Positions 1 through 13,075 of a DNA stretch of 64,000 bases are shown in pieces; the first letter of the stretch is position 1, and each line of letters begins with the position of its first letter. Made by a program: the position numbers and the translations under genes. The notes beneath the pieces were generated by a model that was not told where the DNA came from, made no database searches, and saw only the letters and a program-made list of their open reading frames with translations. The DNA comes from Gnomoniopsis sp. IMI 355080 (lineage: Eukaryota > Ascomycota > Sordariomycetes > Diaporthales > Gnomoniaceae). Location of the stretch: positions 1 to 64,000 of the forward strand of contig JAPEVC010000097.1 in the NCBI GenBank assembly GCA_027946555.1, given 5' to 3'.

Positions 1-1705
1 GTGGGTTGGGGGGGGGGGGCCGGGTGGCAGCGGAGCAAGCATTCTCTTCGGATCCGGAACGGCCCGACAGTCAAACCCATGACGCGTGGAAACGTGGGGT
101 GCCTGCCTGCCCAGGTAATAAGAGAGCAAAATGAGGGACGCTCTTGTCGAGAACTCTAATAATGTAGACCTAAAACACAGGCAGAGGCGTGAAAGACGTG
201 GCAAGCTAGTGTCACATGGGCGTTGTGTAGCTGCATACGTCAGGCAAATTGATGCCTCCTTCGCCGACGACAGATCGGGAAATTTCTGGTCTTGGGAGCT
301 ACTATTTGAGGACGCGCAACCCTTAGTTGGTTGGTATTTATCTGCCTCTGCTTATTCGAGTGGATGCATCCAAAACTGTCTTCCACAAAAATCGCACATC
401 TCGTAACATAATTCTTCTCAGGACCTGAACTACCTCGGGGTAAGAATCATAGAGTCTAGCGACAAGATTGGATGACTTAGGTAAGACGACTCTCTATCTG
501 CATTCACACGCGTGACGCTGCTTTTCAATTTTGCTCGCTTCCTGTTAGAAATGCTGTATGCACGACAAGAAATGCCATCTGGCCCAGCCAAAACAAGTTC
601 TCGCGCACATGCGCATGCATTAGTTTCGCTTCGAGGCGTGCAGTTGCAGCATCGCCTGGGCTCGGCAAGACGCCGGTTGGCTGCCGGCAATCACTATCAC
701 TCACCACCAACCACTTGTGTGCCGCGGCGTGTTACGAACTCAGCAACGAGCAGCAGCGGCTACAGCTAGCTGTAGTTTGTACGTTGGTTCACCTATCTTG
801 AGCTAATGGAATGGCGCAGTGCTTCATCCACGTCTGTTGCAAGTCCGCAGACCGTTGACAAGAGGATAAGACAAAGACTTGTAGCATCTTCCATCTTCCG
901 CCGCCATTTGATGGCGTGGTAATCTCCTTCAACCACGACGACACTACTAGCCATCATCACGAGCAAGCGAGAGTCCCGTGCAGATATATTCGATTTCAGG
1001 GTCCAACGGGGCTACCAGGTGCTGCATAGACCTAGCCCTGGCCAGGGGACCTACCCCACTAAACAACCGTTACTTCCTAGCTGTTTGCGGGCCCGCCTTC
1101 TTTACGGGCCATCCTGGCAGGCCTGGGTGCCAGCTTCAGCTCCAGCTTCGAGGGGAGGGCGTCGGGCAGGGGCCAAGTCAGGTCTCCATCGAGTCCGCAA
1201 CTCCGCAGTGCTACAGCCTTGTCCACCTGCACCCGGTGGGCCCATTCCGAGCAAGCTGCAACGCCCGAGTCCCCAACGTCACGCGAACCTTGCCCAGCTC
1301 GCCAACGTCTACGTTGGTTTCTCGGTCCTTTGCAACCACCATCCGCGAATCTCTCCCAACTCGAACTCGCTAGGTGTCATCGAACCGGAGTCGACGCTAC
1401 CCCGACCCGTCGCATCGTCCCCATCCGTTCTTCTTCTTCTACGTCGACGTTCATTCGCAGTTTCCCAAACAGCAAATAGGCTGAGCGCGGGAGTCTCACC
1501 TATACGCGGCCCTCCTCCCGCCTCCGCCTCAGTGCTGACTCTGGATAGCAAGGCTGGCCGGATACCCTTAGTCCACACTCCCCCGCCCTCACCGTCGATA
1601 CTTGCCGCGCCTTCGCCAACTTGTTGCGGCCTCTCGACGGCTCTGCGCCAGCTCGACCTGCCGTCCTCTTTCCCGCCCCAGTGAGCGATCCCAAGAATAA
1701 GCAAT
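1..1705. other. Intergenic region and probable leader of the Blm10 gene
   Basis: No convincing gene is visible. The first 20 bases contain a G homopolymer. From about 1050 to 1690 the plus strand is C/T-rich, as expected for a fungal promoter or 5' leader, and it runs directly into the Blm10 start codon. An open frame of 221 codons in 1019-1684 has a Pro/Ser/Arg composition typical of translated C/T-rich leader and shows no domain, so it is not called. Confidence 0.6.
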
Positions 1706-4700
1706 ATGGATGACATTTCAGACACACACACCTCTTCGGCGGCAGCCATGTCTGCTGCAGCCGCTGCCCAGGCCTCTCACTTCCTGGTCCAGAATCTCTC
1801 TTCCATCGACACCATATCCCGCTCGACCTCGCCTGGCGTGCCTGTCCTCACCCCAGACGAGGATGACAAAAAGCGCTATCGTCCTAGAACATTCGCCTAC
1901 TTCTCTCAGCTGCCATTTGCCGTAGAAGAGGACCATGAGCGGGATATTGCCCTAGCAGGCATTCTTAAGAACCTTTACATTGCCATCAAGGCTGAGGACT
2001 TTGCGCCGGGTGCAATGCACTGGACGAGGGAGCTGCAAGGATGGCTGAATTTGAAGTTCGAGATGGTTCGCGAGTTGCGCGCAACTCTTGCCCAGCTCTA
2101 CTACCACTTGGCTCTGGCTCCAGGTCTTGACCACAATACAGCTGATCGTTTCACGAGAATGGTTCTCACGTTGACCAAGTAGGTCTTCTCCACCCCGTCC
2201 CCGGTTATCCGTTTGGCACTTCCTCCAGCTCAAGCTGACACTACCGCCTCTACAGGAAGAAGACCTATTTGAAGCCCGGCGATGATCTATACCTTGACTG
2301 GCGACCGCTGTGGAAAGAAATCAAGGGCTTGGTCCTGCCTTCAGAGGTGCCTTCGCATCAAGCAAGCCGGAGAAAGAGTGGGAGACACTTGTTGAAGCTG
2401 GCCATGCATGCGCAAACCTACTTCGATCCTAGCGATCGAAAGGAGATGTTGGAGGAATTTCTCCCATACTTCAGCACCTCTGATCTGTCATGTGCATATA
2501 CCGTGGTTGCTGCGATCAACGTGATGGTTCCCACCGCACCGTCTTCGCCCTCCGAGCCACTGTCTCAGCCTGCAGACTACTTGCCGACGTACTTCCATCT
2601 GTGGGCGCTTATGACGCGGTCCAAAGCGTTCGACATCTTTTTCCTGGATATATTCTCCAGACTTTCGAGGGACTACCTCAGTTGTACGCATGTGCCATTC
2701 ACCGAGCACGGTATTTTCACGAGAGACCAGTCGGATCATATCTTCACGGCTATACTACGCCTCACCGAAATACCAGTTGGCCAGGCTAACTCCCCATACG
2801 CGTCTCTGGATTATTCTATGGGTGCCGCCGTATATTTGGAGAGGGACAAGAAGAAGCACCCGACGCCACACGTGATTGCCAGGTGGATCGTGCACTCGCT
2901 TTCGCCAAAAGGCCTCAAGGGGGAGAGTTCAGTCATGAGCAACTTGGAAGGATTTATTGAATCGATTGATACCTTTTTTCACCCGTCAAACCAAGGCTCG
3001 TGGACCAACTTTTTGGCACAGTTTGTGTTCTTCCTTGCCCACGGCTTTGTGTCTCGTTGGAACCGTGAGCAGATCGGCGAGCTCGACACGCCCGCGGATC
3101 GCAGGATCAACGACGACTTGAAGAAACGCTTCGTCTTAGCCTTGAAAGAGGTCACCTTCATGGGATTGTTCGCCAAGAGCATGAAGGTCGTCAGTTACTA
3201 TACGAGCACGCTACAATGGTTGGCTTATTTGGAGCCGGATATCATATTGCCGGGAGCGTTGCAAAGGTTCTACCCCAGTCTACAGGGTTTGGTAGAAGTG
3301 CACCGCACCACTTCAAGTCTCCATGGACTGATGATGATCGCCAACGTCATGTCGAAACACAAGGGTTACCGTTGCCACCTCACAGCTCTACTGGCCCTGG
3401 CACTCCCTGGCATTGATGCCAACGATCTGGGGAAGACCCAGTACTCACTCAGTTTCATTCAAAGTGTTGCCTACAGCATCCCTTTTGCGCCGTTGACAGA
3501 GGAAGGCTCGGAGGTCCGCGACACAAGCCTTGCCGTACAATGGGTACAAGGCCAGATGGAGCGCATGGAATTCGAAGGGCAAGACGTACAGATCAACTAC
3601 CGGAAAGAACTCTCAGATGAAGATGAGGCCAACATTGTCCGGTCATCTACAGCCGGGTTTGGTGAATTCGTCGTGACTTTGCTAGGGAAAGTCTTCACTC
3701 TTCTCGAAAACCTGCCGGACGCGTCGCAGGTTCGCGCAAATTCTCCCGAGGACAATGTTATCAATACATTGCCAGCAGCATTGACGCCATTGTTTGCGTC
3801 CTTGTCCCCGGACTTATTCGACCTGGCTCTCGATAAAGTGGCCACGTTTGTATCTTCGCACGTAGTCCATCAAGCCAGGGATGCTATGGCGTGGATTTGC
3901 AATGCGCTCTGCAAGGTCAACGCGGAGAAGACGCTCAAGACATTCATCCCGATGCTGATTGTCAATATTCGCAACGAAATTGACTATAACGGTGCTGCAT
4001 CAGATCGCAGCAGTGGTACCGACGTTCTGCCGCGTGATCGAGCACTGGTATGGCATGTCAGCATGCTCAGCATGACCGTCGTCAACGTTGGAGCCGAGGT
4101 GCTGAAGTACAAGTCCGAGCTGTACAACATCGCCCAGTACATGCAAGAGAGGTGTCGTGGGGTACCCACGATCCACATATCCAACTATATCCATCATCTG
4201 CTCCTGAACCTCACCCACACCTACTCCATCGACACCAATCTTTACGAGCCGGACGTGATCAAGAGGGGTCTTACTGTCGATGACTGGGGAAAGACAACTC
4301 CTCCTGCAGAATTAACCATTCGCTGGCACCGACCCACAACAGATGAAATCCAATTTGCTGTTGAGCTCTTCGAGTCTCAGGCCCGAGGGGCCTCAAGGAG
4401 GCTCGAGTCGCTGATGAGCAGTGAGACGCCCATCAGTCGCAAGGGCAAGAATAAGGAGTGGGGGGATGAGGTATCCAGACAATTGACGCAGTTGAGGCTC
4501 GTCATATCTGGAGCCTCGGCCTTATTCGACCCCAAAAGAGCTGCAGGCGAAGCTAATACCGGCACGAAGGAGAATGGTCGTATAGAGGCCGACGGTGACA
4601 CCATCATGGAAGACGAAGATCCGTTGGCTGAAGTCGCAGACGATGAAGAACTGAAGCGGCAATACCGGTACCCCTCCGGATATATTCTTGATGCTAGCAG

Positions 4701-7700
4701 CCCATTGTACGCTCGAATCCACGAGTTGCGAGAAGATATTGGACAACTACTGTCGAAGACCCACAGTTTTCTGAATGCCAACCAAGAGGACGATGTGACT
4801 TGTTTCACAGCGCTGTACGCCACATACCGAACGTGGATCACTGATGTTGGCATCGAACGGTCTGCACACCCATTGGAGCGGTTGTCGAGATTGTATAAGG
4901 CGGACATCACACCCTTCAAAATTCCAGGCCTCCGCAAAGTCTACCCTCGTCCGCTTCTCGTTAAGCGCGCAGATGCTTATCAGCTTCAGCGTGTCAAGTA
5001 TAATTCGTCTTACCGGCAGAAAAGCGAGCTTGACAAGCGCTTGTTGCTCGATCTCGCCGAATCTTGTGTCTCATCGTACGCAGATGTGCGCCGGGTAGCT
5101 CAGGGGGCCCAGGATTCTTCACTCAAGGTGCTCATTGGTGGGCGACCCCTTGTTATTCCCATCATCTTGGAGAAGTACCGCAAGGCTCTCGACGAAAATG
5201 ACCACGATCGCATCAAGGGAGCAATGTACACTCTCCTCTACACTACCTTGACAAAGACGTTGTTGAAAGACTGGCGCTTTGCTCCGGACCTCATGCGACT
5301 CTACATCAAGACTGCTCGCGTAGACAAGGCCTCCATTCAACAGCTCCTTACCACCTCTCTCTACCCGTTGCTCGAGTTTGGAAAGCCGTTTGAGCGGATG
5401 GTCCTTGTGGACAGCAAAAAGGTGGATTCAATCAAGCCGTCTGAGGATTGCTCCGATGTGATCAAAACCAGAAATGGTTTCATTGTCGAACGAAGGGAAA
5501 AGGTTGAAGCTAAGAAGCACAATCTTGGACTTGAGCTAATCGACACGGCTAAGACAGCGCACTGGAAGGTGGCGCTGAAATGCACAATATTTGCTACCAA
5601 TATGTGTCTGCGTTTTGATACTTTGGTGCCGCCTAGTTTCATTGACCTGGTCGTTGAAGGCACAAACGATGAGCACCCGGGTTTGCGGGCCAATTACCAA
5701 CTTGCGTTCTCCAGTATCTTCTCCAGCATTGACCTAAGAGCTATTTACGGCCACGAATATCGGAACTACCTCCTGGAAGAAGACAATGATAGCGTCAGTA
5801 TGGAAATCGAGGTTCCTTCTGACAACCCCAGGTGGACGGACACATTTTTGGACTCTTTTTCGAACCTTGACGAAGCCAAGTACTTCGTTGACGCAGACCA
5901 CCCAGGTTGGCTGGTGTGGGGCAAGAAGTTCAATGCCTCCAAGGCTGATCCAGAGCCATTCACGGCATACGACGAGACTGAGAAGAGGGCTCGAGCCCAG
6001 ATCGGCCAACTGTTGACTAAGGAGTGGTTCAGGAAATGCTTTGACTTCCTGAAGCAAGAGCCCAGGGATGCGAGGTCAGACAAATTCCGGATGGCAAATG
6101 TTATGCTCTTGATGCACGTATTTGACCTGGTGAATTACGGGGTGACGGCAGTCACCTTCGACGAAATCAAAGACTTGGTGAAGGATGTGTATGGAGACGG
6201 AAGCGACAAGCACCAACATCGTGCCACGGCCGAGATTCTTGGTGCTTTGCTCGCCGGTGGCAGCGATGACCCGAAAGAATACCGACAAAAGGTTTGGGAT
6301 TTCGCTGGGCCCATGATGCTCGACATCTTCTCAGACTCCCTGACCCCGGACAATCTGCAGTACTGGATTACATGTCTGCACCTCACAATCGACGCTAAAG
6401 ACCCTCGTCGCTGCGGTCAGATCGTGGACCACCTGAGCTCCTTCAGATTGGACATGTCCTCCAATGCGGCCTTCAAAGAGGCGTCCAAGGTTCAGCTTCT
6501 CGAGCTGATCATAAACGACGGTGGTTGGCATTTCCGAAAGGAGAAGCCGATCCTGGAGGATTTCCTGGCACACATTGACCACCCGTACAAGTCGGTGAGA
6601 GAGGCCATTGGTCGTGTCATCGCCACTGTGTACCGCACACGGTACCACGAGTCGTTCCCAGATGTCACGGCACTTTTGAACAGCAACAAGGCTGAATCAT
6701 CGCTTGGTATCCGTCCATATCAGCCTTCCGAAGCATTTGCTGCCACAATGAACGAAGTTTTCTCTCGTCTTGAGTCGTGGCGCCATGAGCGCACGCCCGG
6801 ACAGCAGGAACCTTCTAGCTACACCAACGGATCAAAGACGGTACTCACCTGGTTGGACTCAATGCTTAGCTCGCAAGAGTGCACACAGCTCGTGCCTTTC
6901 TTCCCGGAACCCTTCATCGACCAACTTCTCCACATGATGGATGTCAAGGAAGACCCTGAGCTCATGCGACTCGCATACCACGTGTACCGTCATTTGGCCA
7001 ACATCCCCTTCCGCGAAGGTGAGGACGAAGCCTTCATCAAAGCCCTTATCCGCATCGGTCGGTCAGCCACTTCATGGCACCAGCGCCTCCGAGCCCTGGT
7101 AAACATGCAAGTCATCTATTTCCGACGTCTCTTCCTGACCGCCGCTACTCACCGCGAGATGCTTTTCGATGCTGTAGGTAGCATGCTCGCTGATCCACAA
7201 CTCGAAGTCCGAGACTGTGCCTCCGCCACACTAGCAGGCATGATCCGCTGCTCCCCGGCATCGATACGAAAACCCATTATAGAGGCCCTGATTGCGCGGT
7301 TCAAGCAGCAGCTCGCCGACAACCCGATGCCCAAGCGCAAGCTGGGCGGAACAGACACGCCTGTCGACACGCAGAAACAGATAGTTCGGAGACACGCTGC
7401 TGTGCTCGGCTTAGGTTCGCTCATCGAGGCGTTTCCTTACGCCACGCCACCCCCAGCTTGGATGCCGGATGTGCTTGCGCATCTGGCGAGGAAGCCTGCG
7501 ACAGACCCTGGTGTGGTCGGTAAGGCGGCGAAGAGTGTGCTAGCTGAGTTCAAGAAGACGAGACAAGATAGTTGGATGGTTGATCAAAAGGTAAGTCTGG
7601 ACGTTGGTTTGATGATGGAAATAAAGATACTAACGTTTTGTATCTGCAGTACTTCACATCTGATCAGCTTGAGGACTTAGAGGGCGTCCTTTGGAAGAGC

Positions 7701-7712
7701 TACTTCGCGTAA
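1706..7712 (+). CDS. BLM10: Proteasome activator Blm10/PA200 homologue
   Basis: Three exons, 1706-2178, 2256-7590 and 7650-7712, give a protein of 1956 residues, close to PA200 (about 1840) and yeast Blm10 (about 2140). The introns have GTAGGT..CTACAG and GTAAGT..CTGCAG ends, and the phases agree. Blm10/PA200 is a HEAT-repeat solenoid that caps the 20S proteasome and opens its gate in an ATP-independent way, in nucleus and cytosol. The protein is helical throughout, with an acidic low-complexity insert around 4580-4650 and a conserved C-terminal HEAT region. Family members end in a hydrophobic-Tyr-X tail (YYA in yeast) that docks in the alpha-ring pocket. Here exon 3 ends S-Y-F-A, so the penultimate Tyr is Phe. 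The start at 1706 is the first in-frame ATG after the leader. The family call is from recognition of the whole protein, not from a search. Confidence 0.93.
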
Positions 7713-8644
7713 GACCACGCATACAACGCGAGACAGTTGCAGAACTCCCGTATATTTGTGAGAGATCGTCACACCAAGACAAGGTTAACAGTGGCAACCT
7801 TTCAAGTTTACCAGCCGAACAGTAGACGGCATGCCCAGATGGTTACAGCTTGTGGGCGCCATAACGTTAAGTCAAAGACTTGTGTGAACACACTCTGGGC
7901 CGAATAATACTGGCGGAGAGGAGGGCTGGCGCTTCTGCCATACGCGTACAGTCGACGGGGTGGCATATATTATTCGCCACAAGAGCGACAAGCATGGAGC
8001 GCGGCATTTCAAGCATGGTCATTAGCATCATCATCCGAGCAAGCCATTCCGCCCGAAGTGGGCAGACGCGAAAGTCACATGTACTTATACCTGTAAAGTG
8101 TAAAGGGCTGTAGATAGAACACAACACAGACGAAGTGGAAAAGTATTCAGAGAATATCGCTTAGTGTACTTTGATTTGCCTGTCCTTGTGCTCTACCAGT
8201 TCACTCTTGGGCTGCGAGGCGATGTTGCTGTCCCTGAGGACGATGTGCAGGAGCTGAACCATCGTATAAGAACGATAGCAGCAGCCTCCATCCCCACCCC
8301 CTAGGGAGCCTCCTCGCCATCATCGTTGATCGAATCGGATCAGGCACACATCGCAAAGCCTTCCGAAAAAGGCCACGACCTCGATTGGGAGGCTTTTTTA
8401 GCCCTCGAGTCACCAGCAGCATTCCTTACTTGCGAGGTTTTTGAGGTGAAGCCTCATATTTTCTTAGGCGACATCGAATAGCACCTCCCGTCTAACCAGT
8501 ATCAACACCGGTCAAGACGCATCGTGGCAATCCCACGCTACAATCTGCTTTCACTTGTGCGCCATTGGTCTGCAGGTCGGTCCAGACAAAGGAAGGAGAT
8601 ACCAGCTCTATTTGTTCCTTGTCTGCACATCCAGGTTGGTTTGA
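7713..8644. other. Convergent intergenic region
   Basis: This spacer lies between the 3' ends of the Blm10 gene (+) and the membrane-protein gene (-). No coding potential, RNA gene or repeat is apparent. Terminator and polyadenylation signals of both genes should lie here but cannot be placed with confidence. Confidence 0.6.
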
Positions 8645-11600
8645 CTATGCATTCATAATCGTCGCGGCCCCTTTCAACCCAATGCACTCGTCAATTTTGA
8701 TCACCTGATCTGTGAACAAATCTCTGGTTCTTCTTTGGTACCACCAGCCCACGAAGGACACGAGACCCATGAAGCAAATTGCTGCTATTGCCAGTGGTTT
8801 CCAATACCTTTGTGCGTCGTCTATCATTTGCTTCGAGTTGTTGGATAACACAACGGTGACTCCAGGTCGGTACGGGTGCAGCCAGTTCTCTACATTCAGA
8901 TTGCAAATATCTGCAGTGTAGACCCCCAGAAGCTGCACTGAGAAGTGAAAAGTCGTTCAAGTCAGCCTCCGGCTTGTGCAAATAAGACTTGTAAAGTTCT
9001 CCGTGACATCGTGGTTGGATTGAAACTTGACTTACTGAGGGTTCCACCGATCGCAGTCATTGTGGCAACCAGAGTGAAGAAAATTGAGGACGAATACCAA
9101 AGACAACACCAAAGAGTCCTCACGTCTCGTAGAGCAGACCACACGACTCTCATGGCGCTTCGAACGTTGTTTCGGGGCTCCTTGTGTGACATGTATAGAA
9201 GGGTCAAGTGATCGAAGTTGGTAGGATCATAAAAGCCACGCGCATCAAGCCATCCATTCGGTCGGAAGAAGCTCATAGAGTCACTACCAGAATTCTCGGT
9301 CGTGTCCGTAATTTTCTGAGGCGCGATGGCGTATGCCCATAGCCATCTTGATTTTTCGTTAGCATATGTATGTATCAGGCTATCAAGAGACCGACCATTC
9401 ATAACTTACAAAAAGATCTGACCAAGCTGCGAGCATTCATAAATGAGGAATGTGAATGAGCTGTGAAGTTCCAATCAGTGTCATGAATATTCGAATGCAA
9501 ATGCTGTAAAGGGCGTCGTGGAGTTTCATGTGGCCAGCTTCCAAACAAGATCCTGGCACCTGGACGTGAATTTCTGCTGTCATTGTCCAGTCACAAGTAA
9601 CGGACTCAGGTGCCACTTATACATTTCCTAGATGTGTCATACGTACCGGCAGGACAAACCAACTTGAGGTGTGTAAAATGCGGTGATGAATGCCAGGGAA
9701 AACGGAATACCGAGGAGGAGAGCAGCCAGGAATAAAACAACAACCCAGTCGATGAATGACAGGGACGTTTTGCTGTGCAGCTGTTCCAAATCTCGGGAGA
9801 CAATGTCGTCTTCACCACCCGATCTGTTCAGGTAAGTCTTGAGAAGCTTGTCGATCCAGAGTTTCTTATTATGGCCCCTATGCCATTGCCAGGCAACCTT
9901 GTAGCAACTCGGGTAAGTGAGGTTGAATGTAAGCCCCAGGAAGCGTATGCTCTCATCCTGCTCCTGTCGTTGCGTTGCGACGATACCCTCGAGGATATTT
10001 GGGTTGTTTCCAGCGAGTAGAAGGCCCGATATGATAGCGATGTGAGGAATTATCATGTACCATTGTCCAAAAGCTAGAGCGAGCGCTATATCCTCGTCTC
10101 CCAGGCTCTGCAAGCTTTGGAGAAGGGCGAATATGAATCCGCCGATAAAGAATACGACTGGTGCGCCTACCATAGACCCAAAGGAATACTGGCAGTTGAG
10201 CATAGTTCTTAGTCTTGTTTTGGTCTTTCTTAATTCTTCTTCCACCGCTGGCGTGTGCGGACGGGGCTGCACAGTCTCGAAATGGGTCTCATCTGCGCAC
10301 TTGACCGAGCTCTGGCAAGAAATACTGTAATGGAGCTTGGCAGACTGACGTGGAGACATCTCTCGACTCGGTTCATCGTCATCAAACAGTCGAATGGGAT
10401 AGAGCAGGTGTTCCATGTCCCTCCAAGGTGATGCTATCAGTCGATTCGTTGATCTCCGTCGAGGTACTATGGCCGGAACACTCGAATCCACTTGCGTGGA
10501 AAGTGTACTTAGATGAGAACCTGCAGTTTCACCATTAGAGAGGGGAGACCGACTTCTGCCAGTGATGAGTAGGTCTTGCGAGGGGGTTCTCTGAGAGCTC
10601 ATGCAAGGGTCGGTCGAGCTCCCTGAGATATCGCCAACACTGGTTTCAGAAACAGTTGTGATTGGGAGAGCGTCATGTGGGAGGATTTCATTGAGCTTGT
10701 GGTCGCCCATAAGGATGCACTTTTTATTCTCGGCTGCTTGATGCGAGTCCGTGATCTCTTCTGGCGGCTGTGAACGTTCATTCACACTTCGAGAGACAGT
10801 CGGTGATTCGTGCAGTGACAGATCCAGGTTCCCAATGAGAACCAGCATCAAGAGACGACACCGCATATCCAAAGTCAGGTTCCCGTTTCGCCGCTTCTCG
10901 TGCACAAACTCGACAATGCGATTGTCAAGCAACGCTTCATAGAGTCCACCTAGGATCATGGGGCCAGCGAGAGCGAAGCATATTGATAGCCAGATCATGG
11001 TATCCAGTATGACAATGACTCCAGCACCGAGGCCACCAAATACTGCCGGGAAGATGCCTAGGCAATATGTCAGTGCTTCAGTCAAGGTGTTTCGCTATGG
11101 AGTGACCGAAAAAAAAAAGCAATCGTCGCGGCTTCATGATGATGCGCATGTGTGAAGCTTACTTTTGAAGCCGCCAATTTCGGATACGAACAACGAACGT
11201 GGCACATGAAACTTGCGTCGTCGAGGAACAGAGAGGCAAAAGACAACAGCGGGTAACAGGAAACCAGACAGCGGCTGAAGCCATGCGTTCAAGGTGTCTC
11301 CGCTGCTAAGTTGCCATCCAGGACATGTGTTGGCCAACCAGGTGTACGAGACAGTGACTTCAGGTGCACCATTCGGGTCTTCTCCGCTATAAACCGCACC
11401 GCATGGAAACTGACCAGCATCCGTCGCGCGTTGAAGCGAGACTGGATCTAAGTTGATCACAGGGGGCCTGTCAGTGAGGGCGAGGGTGTTATTTTGGTCG
11501 ATTGTGAGAGAGTCCGCCAAGGCTTTGGTGCAACACCAGGTGAAATTCTGTCCTCCAATGAGTCTTGTCCAAGTTTTGGGCGTGAATTGAGTATTATTGG

Positions 11601-11796
11601 CGATGGGCGGTATGAGTTGATCAACGGTCGTGAGCTGTGCCAGGTTGGCATAAATCTGGGCTAACGCGAAAGGTGAATACGCCAGAACTTGTACGAACAA
11701 TAACAGAATCATATTTCTCCAGGGCTCAACACCGAACGGTGACGGCAAAACAGTTTCACAGGCATTTATCACGCTGTTGTACGTAGGGAAATTCAC
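8645..11796 (-). CDS. Multi-pass membrane protein of unknown function
   Basis: Five exons on the minus strand: 11796-11163, 11057-9647, 9460-9410, 9346-9036 and 8937-8645. Together they give 899 residues with consistent phases (1, 2, 2, 1). The 63-nt third intron ends in AAG. The N-terminal ectodomain is Cys- and Asn-rich and is preceded by a signal-like stretch (MILLLFVQVLAYSPFALA) whose ATG at 11712 is an alternative start. Several hydrophobic segments follow, then a Ser/Thr-rich cytoplasmic-type linker in the first half of exon 2, then more segments, including the conserved-looking TPQVGLSCRS stretch that spans the exon 2/3 junction, and a last helix before a charged tail. I recognise the general architecture of uncharacterised large fungal membrane proteins but no transporter or enzyme motif. 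The 51-nt exon 3 was chosen because it restores a continuous hydrophobic segment into exon 4. No function is assigned. Confidence 0.75.
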
Positions 11797-13075
11797 AAAA
11801 AAAGAAATTAATACATTGGCTGTGCTTCATATAGGTGCAGTATATAATCCAAGGCTTAGACGCCGAGGAAAGGAAAAAAAAAGGAGTGCATGTAAGTGCT
11901 GCATGGCCTGTATTTAACCTATACATCGCCCTGATTAGTGAGCTACATCAGTTTGTACAGGGTAGGCGAAGTGGAAATGGTGGATGGAGTGCTGTAAATG
12001 TGGCTGAGAGTTGGCGTCGCTGTATTTGCTTACCGGCCTAGCCTGACGCATGCGTGACACCTGGGCTTGCATGCCCAGTTGGAAGTAGAGTATAACACTA
12101 TAGGCCAATAGCTGAAGAGATGTATGTCAGATTCTCTGTACCAACCGAGTCATCATTGACTGTAAGCACTTGGAAATCGATAATCAGTCACTTCCTTCCA
12201 GCCGTGACAGCTGACACACCTTCCCAACATCGTTAGCGCTTCCTGCAATGAGGCTGCAGGTCCAGGCAGCAAACAGCCACCCAAGCCAAGGGAGCTCTTC
12301 GTTATCTTCTCGTCCCCTGTTGATGAGTGCATGAGTGGGCATAAGCATGTAAGCCAAGGACCGACAGTCCACATTCCAGTCACCAGTGCCAGAGAAGCAA
12401 TAAAATATTGACGGTAATTCGTGATCATCCATCAGTCAGTTCGACCACTGTCTATCTATTCACACCTCCTAGGACTCCCCCACTCCTTCTCCTTTTTTTT
12501 TTTTTCCTGGAGCCATGAGACGACGAAACCTTGGAACCTCTGGCGGCTGAATCACGCACTCGAAAGATGTAGGGAGGAGATAGGGTACAGCCAGCTTAAT
12601 AGCATGAGTAACGATCGATGTGGCGTCACAAAAGAGTACTCCATGCATTGAATATGTGCATTTGTGGGCATCGTGTGCGCTTGGAGTGAGCTTGCTTGCG
12701 ACGTTCTAACACTGTATCACCGGGGAATCATTCAATACCTCTCAAGACTGGGAGGATGGTGTCACCTTGGGATTACTCAGGACCCTAAGCTCCGTTCACC
12801 TCCGGAGGATTATTGTATGTCCCTAATTATAAACTTTGCTGTGTCCTCCGATATCTGAGATTCCCACCTGTTTCCAAAACTGGATAGAAATCATACTTGA
12901 GTAATCCGGATCGGTGCTCATCAATTACTTTGATCACTTAAGGTGCAGGTATAGGCCCAGAACGACATCGTCACCTGGACAGTCCACCTACGGAGGCATC
13001 CTGCACTATCACACTTCAAGGTTGTTTCGGCACCACGTTCGAATACCATACACAGTAGGGTAATAACCCTTCATC
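11797..13075. other. Divergent intergenic region, no gene seen
   Basis: This is the shared upstream region of the membrane-protein gene (-) and the HD-domain gene (+). It contains a T-rich tract at about 12490-12505. The short open frames here have no domain, splice or composition support. Confidence 0.55.

Noticed and set aside
1019..1684. Open frame of 221 codons upstream of Blm10
   Set aside because: Pro/Ser/Arg-rich translation of a C/T-rich leader; overlaps other frames and has no domain.
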